A stretch of 64,000 bases of DNA from Brachionus manjavacas (GCA_019054805.1 JAHQIY010000003.1:2356001-2420000); one strand, 5' to 3'. Numbered from the stretch's first letter, positions 23,286 through 34,075 are shown. Notes: generated by a model from the letters alone, not told the origin. Program-made: numbers and translations.

Positions 23286-23720
23286 GCAACTTATGAAAGG
23301 AAAATTATTTCTCCCTCACCTCCCAATTTTAGTTTCGGTTTATCTATCCCCCAGACTACAAAGTTGCCTTAATCTATAAAACAATGTAGTGAGCAAGTCC
23401 TGACAGATCTTTTGGTTTAAGCTCATCTGAATCATTGAAATACTCTTAGCTATAGTCAATTGTCTTTCCCAGCATTTAATTAATGCTATAATTGTTTTAG
23501 GTGGCTTTTTAAACAAAGAAAAAAGAATCTTCAATTGGCGTTTTAAACTTGCCACAAGCCGTGCATCGCCAATAAATAAATAACTTTATGCTTCCTTATT
23601 TCTACTATGAAGATATGGCGACATAACTTCTTTATGTTTTTTGCAGTTGGGATTGCTGCATTTTCTTGGTGAAAAAACTAAGCCAAGTTCTTACAATTTT
23701 GGTAAACTTTATATTCTGTT
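23286..23720 (-). pseudogene. Merlin/IS1595-like transposase relic, copy 2
   Basis: On the minus strand the reading is CSNPNCKKHKEVMSPYLH, then YWRCTACGKFKTPIEDSF, then PPKTIIALIKCWERQLTI and, in another frame, KLKLGGEGEIIFLS. This matches the plan of ISXO2-like/Merlin transposases: a zinc ribbon (C-x4-C and C-x2-C), a helix-turn-helix region and the G-G-G entry to the DDE domain, whose first acidic residue would follow. Only the N-terminal third is left. It lies antisense in the 3' region of the PLE, in all three array copies, so it was there before the array formed. Family assignment is by pattern only. Confidence 0.55.
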
Positions 23721-23914
23721 GATTCGAACACGTGAACATTTTTATTCATGTTTCTATTGTGACTTTATGATTTATTTCGAGTTTTTTAATCTATTTTTAA
23801 GCCAAGTTCTTAAATTTTTCAAATTGCATTAAACATTATATTTTTTGGTTTTGCAGTTTTGGTAAGTCAAATTTTACTATTTCAAATGTTCAACATTTAG
23901 TTAACATTTAAGTC

Positions 23915-24120
23915 AAGTAATTATTCACAACAAGGATTTAATCCAAGATTAAGAGTGAATAATTTTTATTACAAACAAAATTCATATTATCGAATATTTA
24001 ACAATAGAAATTTTGAATCGTATTATAATCACAATCGTCCACAAGAGTCATTTTTTTCAAAATCTTTTAATAACATGAATTAAAGAAACTCAAATCAGTT
24101 TTCAATGAAAAATAGATATT
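23915..24120 (+). pseudogene. PLE N-terminal coding part, unit 2
   Basis: Same sequence as 12901-13106, again running into the Gypsy LTR at exactly the same base. Confidence 0.55.
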
Positions 24121-24549
24121 TGTTACAGGTATCGTTCTGCTGCGCACTCAGATGGGACTTATAACAAGGTATTAGAATAATAATATAAAAATATTATTAA
24201 TTGTTTTAATCGTTTATTAAAATAATAACATATAAATTGTTATAGTGGAAGTGAAATCCTCTTTTAACTAAGAATTTGATTCCCTATTTATATAGATAGA
24301 ATTCTACAGTATTTGATGGCACACCTAATACGTGTCCATAATTTAAATAATGTTATTTTATTAAAACCATATCATCTAGAAGATTCTAAACTATCATCAG
24401 CATCTTTTATAAAATAATAAATGGAATTTTAATTAGAAACAAAACAACAAAATAATAATTCTAGAAGAATCTAAGAAATAAAGATTCGTCATTCTAAGTT
24501 TTAGATAAAAATATTGTCTACCAAAATATTGCATTTCATAAATGTAACA
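24121..24549 (-). repeat. 3' LTR of Gypsy copy B
   Basis: Same as the 3' LTR of copy A, 429 bases, TGTTACA...TGTAACA. Confidence 0.92.
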
Positions 24550-24579
24550 GTACCCCCCCCTGCGAGGAAGACATTGTCC

Positions 24580-27500
24580 TCAATGCATAATATTGTTCTT
24601 GTAGTTTAACATAAACTCGTTTGCAGATTCAGTTCTTTCCAAAAATCCTACATTGTTTGTTACATTTGAATCAAATTTTTCAGTTTCTATATATTCTTTA
24701 AAGTTTAAATCTTCTTCTTTTTCTATGTTCTTTAACTCTATACATTTGATTTCTTTATTTTCTTTCTTGTAGAAACATTTGTGGACTATCCAAATAAATC
24801 CAATACAAAATATCGTAATACAGACACAAATGATTGTTAGTATAATCATCTGGAACGTTTTTTCGGTGTGATGGATAATTTTATTGATTGAATCAGGAAT
24901 ACGCAATGAATAATCATTTTTTGTAAGTATTTCGTTTATAGTATCTCTGTTTGGACCATAGTTAAGATTAAGTTGGTCTTTATTTGATGTTTCCTTTTCA
25001 ACAAAATTAAACAACTTTCCATAATGGTTAAAGTCTAAATCTTTAAAGTTTAATTGATCTCGGTGTAAATGAATAACCATTTGGGTATAGTTGAGTCTTA
25101 GAATTTGTTTATTTTTCCTTAGGTATAAACTAGAGTCATTCAAATGTATGTATTTTGATGAAACTATATCACACTTTACAAGTTTTGAATTATCTAAAAT
25201 AATTCCATCAGGTGTTAAAAATCCTTTGTTATTTTTGTTCCTTATTTCAAAATTTACTTGCATATCGGTGTAACATTCTATTGAGATATTGTTGAATGTT
25301 ACCCGAGTTAAGCTAATACATTCCAATTTATAAAGTTCTTCTTTCTCAGCTAAGATGTTTAAATCATTACCATATTGATCATTTATTCTGTAAATTTTAT
25401 TAGATCCTCTGAAAGTCTTAAGTAATGCCATAATAGAGTAACAAAACTTCACAGACATCATTGTCTTTAATTTCGTAAACAGATTGAACACTTTGTAATC
25501 CGTATCAGCCAAAGTTAAATCTATTAATTGGTTAATACTTGTCTCGTCGATCTTCAACTGAGCAGTATTATTACTTGTAATGTAAATATCATCGTTTGTT
25601 TTTAGTAAGACCATGTCACATTCATGTTCTTTCGAATATGTCTCAAGTAAAATTTTTTCTTTATCTGAGTAAAAGATGTTATCAATTTTAGTGAAATTGA
25701 TTTTTCCTATAAATTTAAATAGACAATAATTGATTATGTCTCTTTTCCATACAATCATTTTGTCACCGATACTACAGAATTCGCGTTTAGCATAACACTC
25801 GCCTTGTCCTACCAGTAAACCATCTTTTGGTTGAAACAAAGGTGAGGTTTCATTTTCTGCCTTAATAGTTTTTACACAGTACTCGCAATTTATAATTTCA
25901 AATTCACGAGTATTCCATAAAGCAAAATCGAGCTTAGGTTTTTCTATAAAGTAGCATCTGTCTTCTTCGCATAACATTAGATTTGAGTCGCACTTTTTTG
26001 TGTATATCATATCCCAACACTCTATAGAACTTACTTGTAATGGGGCTGTAAAATAATTAATTTCATCATTACCCCATAATGGACGATAAGTTCTTCCAAT
26101 TATTTTTGTTTTTAGGCAAACGTACCCGCGACCATCGACACTATATTTTGATTTCCGTAACATACTATACTCGTTAGATTCTCCATACCGTACATTAGGG
26201 TGATTGCAGTCAAGTTCGTTTAAGTCATACAAGCTACGTTTAGTATGTGAAGAACAATATTGGAACATGCCATCAATCGATTGACATAAAATTGGAGTGA
26301 TAAATACCATAAATAACATGATAATCATAATAAAAGAATGGTTAAGACTTCGAGAAAATAGACTTGTTTGGTGAATTTTACCGTGAAATTCTTGTATTGC
26401 TTCGATATTATCTATATGATTTTCAGGTATCCAACTATTTTCTGATACTGGTGAATCAAGCCATTTGACAAAATATTCGATTTTTCCATTCCTTGTTCTC
26501 CAATCCATAATGCTTTCTATTTGAAATTTGATTTGAGCATCATCAGACTTAGGAACTACTTTGAGCTTGTTTCGTGGGAGAGATTTGACGTATTTGCCAT
26601 CTACAGTAGTAAGTTTGTAATTACCCCCTTTCGCTTGTTCCACTACAACGTAAGGACCTAGGTAATTAGCCTCAAGTTTACCTTTAATAGGTTTATTCAT
26701 TATGAAGACATGGGTTCCTGTTGATAGTTTGTCTTCCTTAACAAGATTTCTATCATCTTGTATTGATTTTTGTCTTTTTTGATACTTATCCAGTGTATCA
26801 TTTACATTGTTTAGAGTTACTTCTTGTAATTTCTTTATCTCTAAAGCTCGTTTACAAATTGCTTCTAAATCATTTTCATTATCAGAGGTTCGATAATCTT
26901 GGAAATGATTAACTTTTCTTCCAAAGTATAGTTCGAAAGGAGTAAAACCCGTAGCAGTGTGAACTTTTGTATTGTATGCCATTAGAATATAGGGGAGCCA
27001 ATCGATCCATTCTTCCGGACTTGAGTCCACATGTTTTTTCAAGCTGTTATTAAGGGTTTTGTTAAAACGTTCCGTTAAGCCATTTGTTTGTGGATGGTAC
27101 GGAGAAGTAACTCTTCTCTCAATACCGCTTAGTTTTAATAGAGAAGTAACCGTTTTGTTTAGGAATTCTTTACCTTGATCGGACAACAGCTCTTTTGGAG
27201 GTCCATTTTCAGCAATGAATGACCATAAATACTGTGCCTGTTCTTCTTGGGTTTTATTACGTATACAATATGCCCAAGCTTTACGAGTCAAAGGTTCGGT
27301 GATAACAAGTATACCTTTGAAACCTTCAGGAGTCTCTGGTAAACCCCAAATAAGATCTAAAGCTATTCTTTCAAAAACGGTTTTGACTTTTATTGCCTTA
27401 GCCGGATGGTAAATTTGTCTTTCTTTGTTGTGTTTCTGACATTGAACACATTTACCAATTATGAATTTGACATCTTTATCCATATTTTTCCAATAGTATT

Positions 27501-28065
27501 GCTCTTTGAGTCTTTTCGTAGTAGCTTCCGGACCATAATGACCAACAAGATGAGCGATTTCAATGTAATTTTTCCTATCTTCTTTTCTGGGAACGTAAAG
27601 ACAGTCTTCACTTTCTGGATTCACATCTAGTTTGATGAAAAGTTTATCATCTTTCCATTTGTAATGAATAGCAAGTATTTCTATTCTTTTTACATTTTTC
27701 TTTGAGATACCATCTCTATGACGACCATTCTGAAGAAAATACAGTAAAGTACAATCATCATATGGGTCTAATAGTTTATCAATAGCATCTTGATCCTTCT
27801 GGGCGGATTCTTCAGTCACTTTCGATTTACATCTTGTATTGTATAAAACTGGACGACTTAAAGCATCGACATTGCTATGAATTGCACCTTTTCTGTGGAT
27901 TATCTCAAAGTCATAGACTTGAAGACATAATGCCCATCTAGCCAAACGACCAGTTGGATCTTGGATGTTCATAAGCCACTTGAGAGCTGCATGGTCTGTG
28001 ATGACTTCAAACTTAGTACCATATAAATAAATACGAAAGAATTTAACAGCCCATACCACAGCCAA
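24580..28065 (-). CDS. RNase H-integrase-chromodomain-envelope fused frame, copy B
   Basis: A 1,161-codon open frame. The C-terminal RNase H part has TDHAALKW (Asp about residue 24). Integrase has an HHCC zinc site (H172, H176, C206, C209) and catalytic D237, D296 (SDQGKEF) and E332 (TERFNKTL), followed by a GPY-like module. Residues 514-562 form a chromodomain (QIESIMDWRTRNG, YFVKWLDSP, SWIPENHI) of the type that guides integration to chromatin. Without any stop the frame then enters a hydrophobic signal or membrane segment (577-595), a cysteine-rich ectodomain of about 475 residues, one membrane helix (about 1073-1094) and a 67-residue tail: an envelope-type glycoprotein. Its fusion class cannot be told by eye. 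Upstream, the pol frame is interrupted by TAA at about 28069, so as it stands this frame is cut off from RT. Release of env would need cleavage, splicing or separate initiation; none is shown by the sequence. Confidence 0.88.
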   Translation of the reverse strand: MAVVWAVKFFRIYLYGTKFEVITDHAALKWLMNIQDPTGRLARWALCLQVYDFEIIHRKGAIHSNVDALSRPVLYNTRCKSKVTEESAQKDQDAIDKLLDPYDDCTLLYFLQNGRHRDGISKKNVKRIEILAIHYKWKDDKLFIKLDVNPESEDCLYVPRKEDRKNYIEIAHLVGHYGPEATTKRLKEQYYWKNMDKDVKFIIGKCVQCQKHNKERQIYHPAKAIKVKTVFERIALDLIWGLPETPEGFKGILVITEPLTRKAWAYCIRNKTQEEQAQYLWSFIAENGPPKELLSDQGKEFLNKTVTSLLKLSGIERRVTSPYHPQTNGLTERFNKTLNNSLKKHVDSSPEEWIDWLPYILMAYNTKVHTATGFTPFELYFGRKVNHFQDYRTSDNENDLEAICKRALEIKKLQEVTLNNVNDTLDKYQKRQKSIQDDRNLVKEDKLSTGTHVFIMNKPIKGKLEANYLGPYVVVEQAKGGNYKLTTVDGKYVKSLPRNKLKVVPKSDDAQIKFQIESIMDWRTRNGKIEYFVKWLDSPVSENSWIPENHIDNIEAIQEFHGKIHQTSLFSRSLNHSFIMIIMLFMVFITPILCQSIDGMFQYCSSHTKRSLYDLNELDCNHPNVRYGESNEYSMLRKSKYSVDGRGYVCLKTKIIGRTYRPLWGNDEINYFTAPLQVSSIECWDMIYTKKCDSNLMLCEEDRCYFIEKPKLDFALWNTREFEIINCEYCVKTIKAENETSPLFQPKDGLLVGQGECYAKREFCSIGDKMIVWKRDIINYCLFKFIGKINFTKIDNIFYSDKEKILLETYSKEHECDMVLLKTNDDIYITSNNTAQLKIDETSINQLIDLTLADTDYKVFNLFTKLKTMMSVKFCYSIMALLKTFRGSNKIYRINDQYGNDLNILAEKEELYKLECISLTRVTFNNISIECYTDMQVNFEIRNKNNKGFLTPDGIILDNSKLVKCDIVSSKYIHLNDSSLYLRKNKQILRLNYTQMVIHLHRDQLNFKDLDFNHYGKLFNFVEKETSNKDQLNLNYGPNRDTINEILTKNDYSLRIPDSINKIIHHTEKTFQMIILTIICVCITIFCIGFIWIVHKCFYKKENKEIKCIELKNIEKEEDLNFKEYIETEKFDSNVTNNVGFLERTESANEFMLNYKNNIMH

Positions 28066-28068
28066 ACA

Positions 28069-28580
28069 TTCTTTTTAAGTAATTCCATAATGAATTTCGG
28101 CGTTTTTGAGATTTCTTGAAGCATACAGACATACATAATCCAGGTTATTTTCATCTTTTTGCGACAAAATTGCACCCAGTGCATATGATGAAGCATCTGT
28201 ATATAGGAAAAATTTCTTTGAGTAATCGGGTAGTCTCAAAACTGGATACTTGATCAGGCTCTCTTTTAGTTCATTAAATGCTTCTTCGCATTCAACCGAC
28301 CATACAAACGGTATATCCTTCTTTAGTAAATTGTAGAGAGGTTGAGCCATTTTAGCATAATCTTTAACAAATCGTCTGTAATAACCAGTAAGAGCAAGAA
28401 ATTCTTGAATTTGCTTTACATTTTCCGGTCTTTTACGATCTTTAATACATTTTATTTTGTTTGGATCCATGAATACACCATCTCGTGATACAATGAAACC
28501 TAATAATTTGATTGAGATTCTAAACCATTGACACTTTTCTATATTCAATTTTAGACCAGCTTTATTGAGTAGGTTTAGGA
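28069..28580 (-). pseudogene. RT connection and RNase H N-part, copy B
   Basis: As in copy A (17055-17566): RT thumb/connection, then the first RNase H aspartate (YTDASS). It is bounded on one side by the RT frameshift and on the other by the in-frame TAA. Confidence 0.85.
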
Positions 28581-30407
28581 CTATAGCAAGGTGTTCAAAA
28601 TGTTCCTCGAGGAATTTTGAAAAACCGTAATATCATCGATATAAATTCTTACGAAGTTTAAATTACCTAAAAGTTGATGCATTAATCTGCTAAAGTCTGC
28701 CGGGGCATTCTTTAAGCCGAATGGTAATATAAGGAATTCAAAATGTCCATCTGGTGTAGAAAAAGCTGTTTTTGAAATTGAATTTTCATCTAGTTCAACT
28801 TGCCAATATCTGGACTTTAGATCTAGAGAAGAAAACCATTTTGCACCACTCATGCTGTCTAAAACATCATCTATTCTTGGTATTGGAAATGGATCTAATA
28901 AGGTAACCGCATTGAGTTTACGGTAATCTACGCAAAATCGTTTGCTTCCATCTTTTTTACCAATCATTACTACAGGAAACGACCACGGAATAGTTGAATG
29001 TCTGATTATACCAGCCTTAAGCATTTTATCTATTTCGGTTTTTATTTCTTGTCGTTCTTTCTCTGATTTTCTAAAAGGATATAGAAAAATCGGATGTTTG
29101 TTTTCAACACGAATTACGTGTTTACGCATCTTACAGCGACCAAGGTTATTATAATCAGTAGCAAACACATCATTGATTGTCTTCATGAAAAGACTTATAT
29201 TACTTAGCTCTTGTTCATTTAAAACCTTTTCATCTATTAAGTCTTGATTGCTATTGGTATTCCAACTTGCGTCATTTTCCAATTCCAATAGATCAATTTC
29301 ATCTTCATTTATTTCTGATAAGAAAGAATATTCCTTAAAGCAATTCATGTCATCCTCATATAGTGACTCTGATGCTTCTGGAGGTATAAATGCTCTTCTG
29401 TTCTTAGAATCTATGATTACACCTGTTTCGTTAAACCAATCTAATCCGACGAGTATATTGTCTTGAAGATTGGTAATAGGACAACGAACGTACGCTGTTT
29501 TTCCAAAAATTGTTAGCTTAATTGGTTTTGTTAAGCCAATCGGAAGTTCTTTACGACCACTTGCCATAATTATGGAATATTCCGGTTTCTCGTATTTAAT
29601 ACCCAGTCTGTCCACTAGGTCCTTTGATATCACTGATGTCGTAGATCCAGTATCGAGAATTCCTGTTACACTATTGTTATCAACATTAGCAGGAACATCT
29701 AACAGTTTTACATTCTTTGCACCCAAAAAGTTACTTTGCTCATATCTTAACATATAGCTTTTAGTTTCATATTTTGAAATTATATTTTGAAGATCAGGAT
29801 CATCCTTCTTTACTTCAACCATATAAGATTTCTTTTGGTACTTTTTTCCATTTCTACTATTTTCAGTACCATGTCTATTGTAATTATTAGATGCATGCTG
29901 TTTGTAGTTACCAGTTGGAGTTTTATTGTTATTACTTTTACTACCATTCTTTTTAGATCGACACTCCTTGGCGATATGGCCTACCTTTTTGCAATTCCTA
30001 CAAACCAAACTCTTGTCTCTATTATGTGTTTTTGCGCTCATCATTACCTTTTGATTGTTGTACTCAAGCACTTCTTCTGATCTTGTTGCCATATCTATTG
30101 CGTCTTCAAATGTTTTTGGATTTTGAAGCTTGACATATGTTTTCGTTTTTGGTTGCAATCCGTTTATAAAACATTGCATTTTAAACTCTTGCGATATTTC
30201 ATTAAGCTGACCAGCAATATTTCTAAATCTGTTCAAGTAATCATCAAAATTACTCGTTTGCTTGATATTGGTTATCTGGTCTCTCAATCTTGATTTCTTG
30301 TCCTTTGGGATATAAAATAAACTAAGTTTTCTTACGAATTCATCCCAATCTGTTTGTGGAAATTCCTCAATTATATTTCTGTAGTTATGCAGAGCTGATT
30401 CATCCAA
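28581..30407 (-). CDS. Gag-CCHC-protease-RT frame, copy B
   Basis: A 608-codon frame: capsid region, CCHC knuckle (C136, C139, H144, C149), protease with D252 in LDTGS, then RT through DYRKLNAV, FSSLDLKS, FGLKNAP and the YIDD active site near residue 590. It is uninterrupted where copy A has a 2-base deletion. However, the block normally reading DL-SGYWQ has Arg for Gly, and the frame is lost just after YIDD through a missing T near 28620 shared with copy A. So it is not a complete polymerase. Confidence 0.87.
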   Translation of the reverse strand: MDESALHNYRNIIEEFPQTDWDEFVRKLSLFYIPKDKKSRLRDQITNIKQTSNFDDYLNRFRNIAGQLNEISQEFKMQCFINGLQPKTKTYVKLQNPKTFEDAIDMATRSEEVLEYNNQKVMMSAKTHNRDKSLVCRNCKKVGHIAKECRSKKNGSKSNNNKTPTGNYKQHASNNYNRHGTENSRNGKKYQKKSYMVEVKKDDPDLQNIISKYETKSYMLRYEQSNFLGAKNVKLLDVPANVDNNSVTGILDTGSTTSVISKDLVDRLGIKYEKPEYSIIMASGRKELPIGLTKPIKLTIFGKTAYVRCPITNLQDNILVGLDWFNETGVIIDSKNRRAFIPPEASESLYEDDMNCFKEYSFLSEINEDEIDLLELENDASWNTNSNQDLIDEKVLNEQELSNISLFMKTINDVFATDYNNLGRCKMRKHVIRVENKHPIFLYPFRKSEKERQEIKTEIDKMLKAGIIRHSTIPWSFPVVMIGKKDGSKRFCVDYRKLNAVTLLDPFPIPRIDDVLDSMSGAKWFSSLDLKSRYWQVELDENSISKTAFSTPDGHFEFLILPFGLKNAPADFSRLMHQLLGNLNFVRIYIDDITVFQNSSRNILNTLL

Positions 30408-30456
30408 GTAAAAATTCGCATACTTCAGCCATAAATCACGTCCAATACCATCATTT

Positions 30457-30648
30457 TCAAAACTTTTGTTCTACTTTGAAAAACCAATTGTCCAGATCTT
30501 CATTTTTGTTGCCTTTAAATATTGGAACATTTCTATTTGGTCTATACCCACTTTCTTTTTGGATCGCTTGGTAGGTCGCCTGTTGAAACTGTACCTGTTC
30601 ATTCTGTGATGAAGTTGGAGTTTCCATATTCTCCTTTTTGCTCCACAT
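30457..30648 (-). pseudogene. Gag N-terminal segment, copy B
   Basis: Identical to 19441-19632; ends at a stop where gag continues one base out of frame. Confidence 0.7.
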
Positions 30649-30688
30649 ATTTGTGTACTGGCTATTTTGGACTTGCAGGTTTAGAATT

Positions 30689-31069
30689 TTAGCTATATAC
30701 TAAAATTCTAATTCTAAACTTTAATTCAGCAATATACTTTTTAGAAACTCTACTTTCTTCTATGCTGTTTTTTGCAATCAGCATCCAATCTTGGTTAGAT
30801 GGATCCGTCACGACCTGATGCGGCGGCTTGTTCAATGTCATTGACGACTTCGTCGTTGATTGGGCTTGGTTTGCTCTGCTCTGCGTTTGTGTACCGCTTT
30901 CACCACTTGGAGCTTGTTGCTGCCCTTGGTTCTTATTACCTTGAGCTTTTTGGTCCTTTTCATTTTCATCTTCAGAGCTCATTCTCTGTTTTCTATCAGC
31001 GCTTTGTTGGCGTTCCGACCTTTGTTTTTCTTTTTTGTCTTCCGGAAATTTAGTATATGGATTTGACAT
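30689..31069 (-). CDS. Polar N-terminal ORF of the Gypsy element, copy B
   Basis: 126 codons from the ATG at 31067-31069 (MSNPYTKFPEDKKEK), rich in K, E, Q and S, no cysteines, no membrane segment. Located between the primer-binding site and gag; the downstream ATG begins 39 bases after its stop. No homologue recognised. In copy A the same frame is broken near its start. Confidence 0.6.
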   Translation of the reverse strand: MSNPYTKFPEDKKEKQRSERQQSADRKQRMSSEDENEKDQKAQGNKNQGQQQAPSGESGTQTQSRANQAQSTTKSSMTLNKPPHQVVTDPSNQDWMLIAKNSIEESRVSKKYIAELKFRIRILVYS

Positions 31070-31205
31070 ATACCTTCTGTTTTACTACACAATCAGTCAC
31101 CACTATTGTGTATTCTTATTAGTTAATCTTATTAACTTAACTTGCTAGGCTTTACCTGCTTAGCTTAACTTTCAATTGAAATTATTTGTTCGGTTGATCG
31201 TTTTT

Positions 31206-31217
31206 TAGCTGCTACCA
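31206..31217 (-). promoter_or_regulatory. Primer-binding site, Gypsy copy B
   Basis: TGGTAGCAGCTA on the minus strand, two bases from the 5' LTR, as in copy A. Confidence 0.65.
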
Positions 31218-31219
31218 CA

Positions 31220-31647
31220 TGTTACAGGTCTCGGTCTGCTGCGCACTCAGATGGGACATTTTCTAACAAGGTATTAGAATAATAATATAAAAATATTATT
31301 AATTGTTTTAATCGTTTATTAAAATAATAACATATAAATTGTTATAGTGGAAGTGAAATCCTCTTTTAACTAAGAATTTGATTCCCTATTTATATAGATA
31401 GAATTCTACAGTATTTGATGGCACACCTCGTGTCCATAATTTAAATAATGTTATTTTATTAAAACCATATCATCTAGAAGATTCTAAACTATCATCAGCA
31501 TCTTTTATAAAATAATAAATGGAATTTTAATTAGAAACAAAACAACAAAATAATAATTCTAGAAGAATCTAAGAAATAAAGATTCGTCATTCTAAGTTTT
31601 AGATAAAAATATTGTCTACCAAAATATTGCATTTCATAAATGTAACA
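31220..31647 (-). repeat. 5' LTR of Gypsy copy B
   Basis: 428 bases with the same ends. It carries more differences from its 3' partner than are seen in copy A. Confidence 0.9.
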
Positions 31648-31651
31648 TATT

Positions 31652-34075
31652 CAAATCGATTTAATATCAACTATCAGCAACAAATTTCAAATCATAGAAG
31701 ATTTAACAGTTATGAAATTCATTAAAATAATAATACAAATATTGATTCTAGAGTTAATAGACAATCCCAACAAACTCAAATGCGCGCTGAATCAACTCAA
31801 AATTTTCGAAAAAAACATTCACTCTCGATAAGATATTGACCATTACTGGCAGTGAAAAACCAATTTACAAGTAAGAAAACTCCGTTTTTTCTTTTGGTGA
31901 TATTGAAACTAATTATAATATGCTATTAAACATTATTTCTCTTCTCTCTTTAGGACTTAAATTTGTACTTTCTTTTTTTAATAACACTTATGATTATTTC
32001 CAATATCTCTTAAATAATATAGAAATTTCTTTAACAGACTTTAATGCTAGACTATTTTTTTAAAAAAATAAATTTAGAAATAGGAAATTAAATGAAAATT
32101 TGGATACTAATATTCTTATGGAATTGTATTAGAATCGGATTTGGTTAGTGATTTAGTGCATAAATTTTGTAAAAAAGATTGTTATAGAAATTTTAATACA
32201 GATCATATTCCTTTATTAAACGAGACAATACAAATTAGAAAAAGTTTTTCAAAAGTTAAAAATTAAGATAAATAATGAGATTGTAGCTAATATAAGTGAA
32301 AATCAATTTTATTTTTTATATAAATTTCTTAAAGAAAAACCATTTTCGGTACTTCAATGCGATAAAAATATTGGAACTTTGATTATTTCTAACGAAGATA
32401 AAAGTAAATTAGGAAGCTTACATTTAAGTAATTTAAAATTTTATTAATTAGACTCTAATCCTTTGGAATTTGTAATTAATAATATTAATTCTGAGCTTAA
32501 TATGCTGTACAATAGTAAAAAGATATCTAGTAGATTTTTTAAAAAACTTATATTAAACAAAGATTGCAAATGTGGAAATTTTAAGAAACTTCCGAAAATA
32601 CATAAAAATAAATTCGACATTAGACCCATAATTAACTGTTCAAATCATCCTACTTCAAAATTTTGTGAATTTATAGATATGTTATGTAAGCCTTAAATTA
32701 CTAACTGTCCTACTATACTCAAAGACTCTCAAGAACTCCTTCAAATTAGTGAAAAGATAAGAATTAATTCGGATAAAGTTTATATTTATTCATGTGACTT
32801 CGAGTCACTTTATACTAATATAAACCCAGATCATGCAATAGACATTATTTGTGATTTTTTAAAAAGCTCAATTAATTTTGTTAATAATTTAGATTTTGAT
32901 TTAATTAGTCTTAGGAAAATTTTCGAATTAATTTTAATTTCAGGGATTTTCCAATTTAAAAATTCGTTTTATATTCAAGTTTCTGGTTTTCCTATGGGAG
33001 TTAAATGTGGCCCAACTGTTGCTAATCTTCATCTTTTCATTCTCGAGAAAAATTGGTCTTCTTTAAACTCTGTAGTTCTTTATAAAAGATTTATTGATGA
33101 TATTTTAATAATTTCAATTTTTGAATTAGAATTAGAAAATTTAAGAGCTCAATTTTTATATTTAAAATTAAATATTGAATTAGGTGATATAGTAAATTTT
33201 CTAGATCTTAAAATAAGCTTGGACTCGATTTTACAAAAAATTTTCTTTGATTTATTCATTAAGCAAACTAATCCTTCTAACTACTTAATACCTTTTTCTA
33301 ATCATCCGACACACATCTTTGATAATATTCCTATTTCCTTATTTATTAGAATTAGACGTATTTGTTCTTCTTATATAGATTATTTAAGTAATTCTAGAAA
33401 TCTTATATTACAACTTTTAAGACAAGGATATAATTTTAATAAGATTCTAGGAGCTGTAGGTCAATAGGTAATAAAGATGGATTGGAATTAATTCCTTATA
33501 AATCAAAAAATGATAATAATAATTTAGGTTTAAAATATTTTCATAATTTTGACATCAATTCAAGTTTTCTTCAAAAATTAATTTACGATTCGTTTAATAC
33601 AAAACTAAAATACTCTATGTAAATCGCATAAATAAAAATATAGGTGATTATTTAATTTTTAATTTTAAGTTTTCTCAATTAAAATCTAACTTTTGTAATA
33701 AATGTTTTGATGAAAGTTGTAAAACTTGTAAATAAATTGATAGATTTAATATCATAGATTTGGATTTGGATAAATATTATATTGGAGAGACAAAAAAAGA
33801 AGTAAGCTTTAGGATTCAACAACACATTTATAAAATCAATTATTTTAAATCTAACGTTAGCAAAATTTATTTGTTTTCAACAACTATAGTGAAATAGGCA
33901 TTCATTTCTCTTTAAAGGATCATTCAATTTATTCAATTTTAAAGTTGAACAAAAAATATGATAGAATATAAAGCCGACTAAACAAGCCCATAGGTTATGA
34001 CTTCAAAAACCTCAGTACAGATTTTATAAGCAATCGGAATATTGTGAATTTTGGAACAAAGAAAAAAAAACAAAA
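31652..34075 (+). pseudogene. Penelope-like RT and GIY-YIG endonuclease, unit 2
   Basis: The better preserved of the two PLE bodies. It has the same blocks as unit 1, with an uninterrupted 157-codon stretch at 32994-33467 covering motif B (MGVKCGPTVANLHLFILE), the active site YKRFIDDILII (33080-33105), the block NFLDLKISLD and the thumb. Stops at about 32445 and 32694 are shared with unit 1. The GIY-YIG domain starts at about 33765 (YYIGETKKEV) and continues into the partial third unit with HFSLKDHS and GYDFKNLS. The nuclease presence places it among the canonical EN-containing PLEs and not the endonuclease-lacking Athena/Coprina type. Confidence 0.87.

Larger units (their letters stand above)
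24121..31647 (-). mobile_element. Env-bearing Gypsy element, copy B (nested in PLE)
   Basis: 7,527 bases, minus strand, TATT duplications at 24117-24120 and 31648-31651. It is nearly identical to copy A including the inherited lesions, but free of the three copy-A-specific indels. Its own changes include an arginine in place of the conserved glycine of the RT DLKSGYWQ block. Its 5' LTR also has several differences: gggacattttctaac instead of gggacttataac, and loss of 6 bases near 31429. Confidence 0.92.

Noticed and set aside
24580-26310. Naming the envelope as a specific viral glycoprotein class
   Set aside because: Signal, cysteine-rich ectodomain and membrane helix are visible, but no diagnostic fusion motif could be identified by eye.
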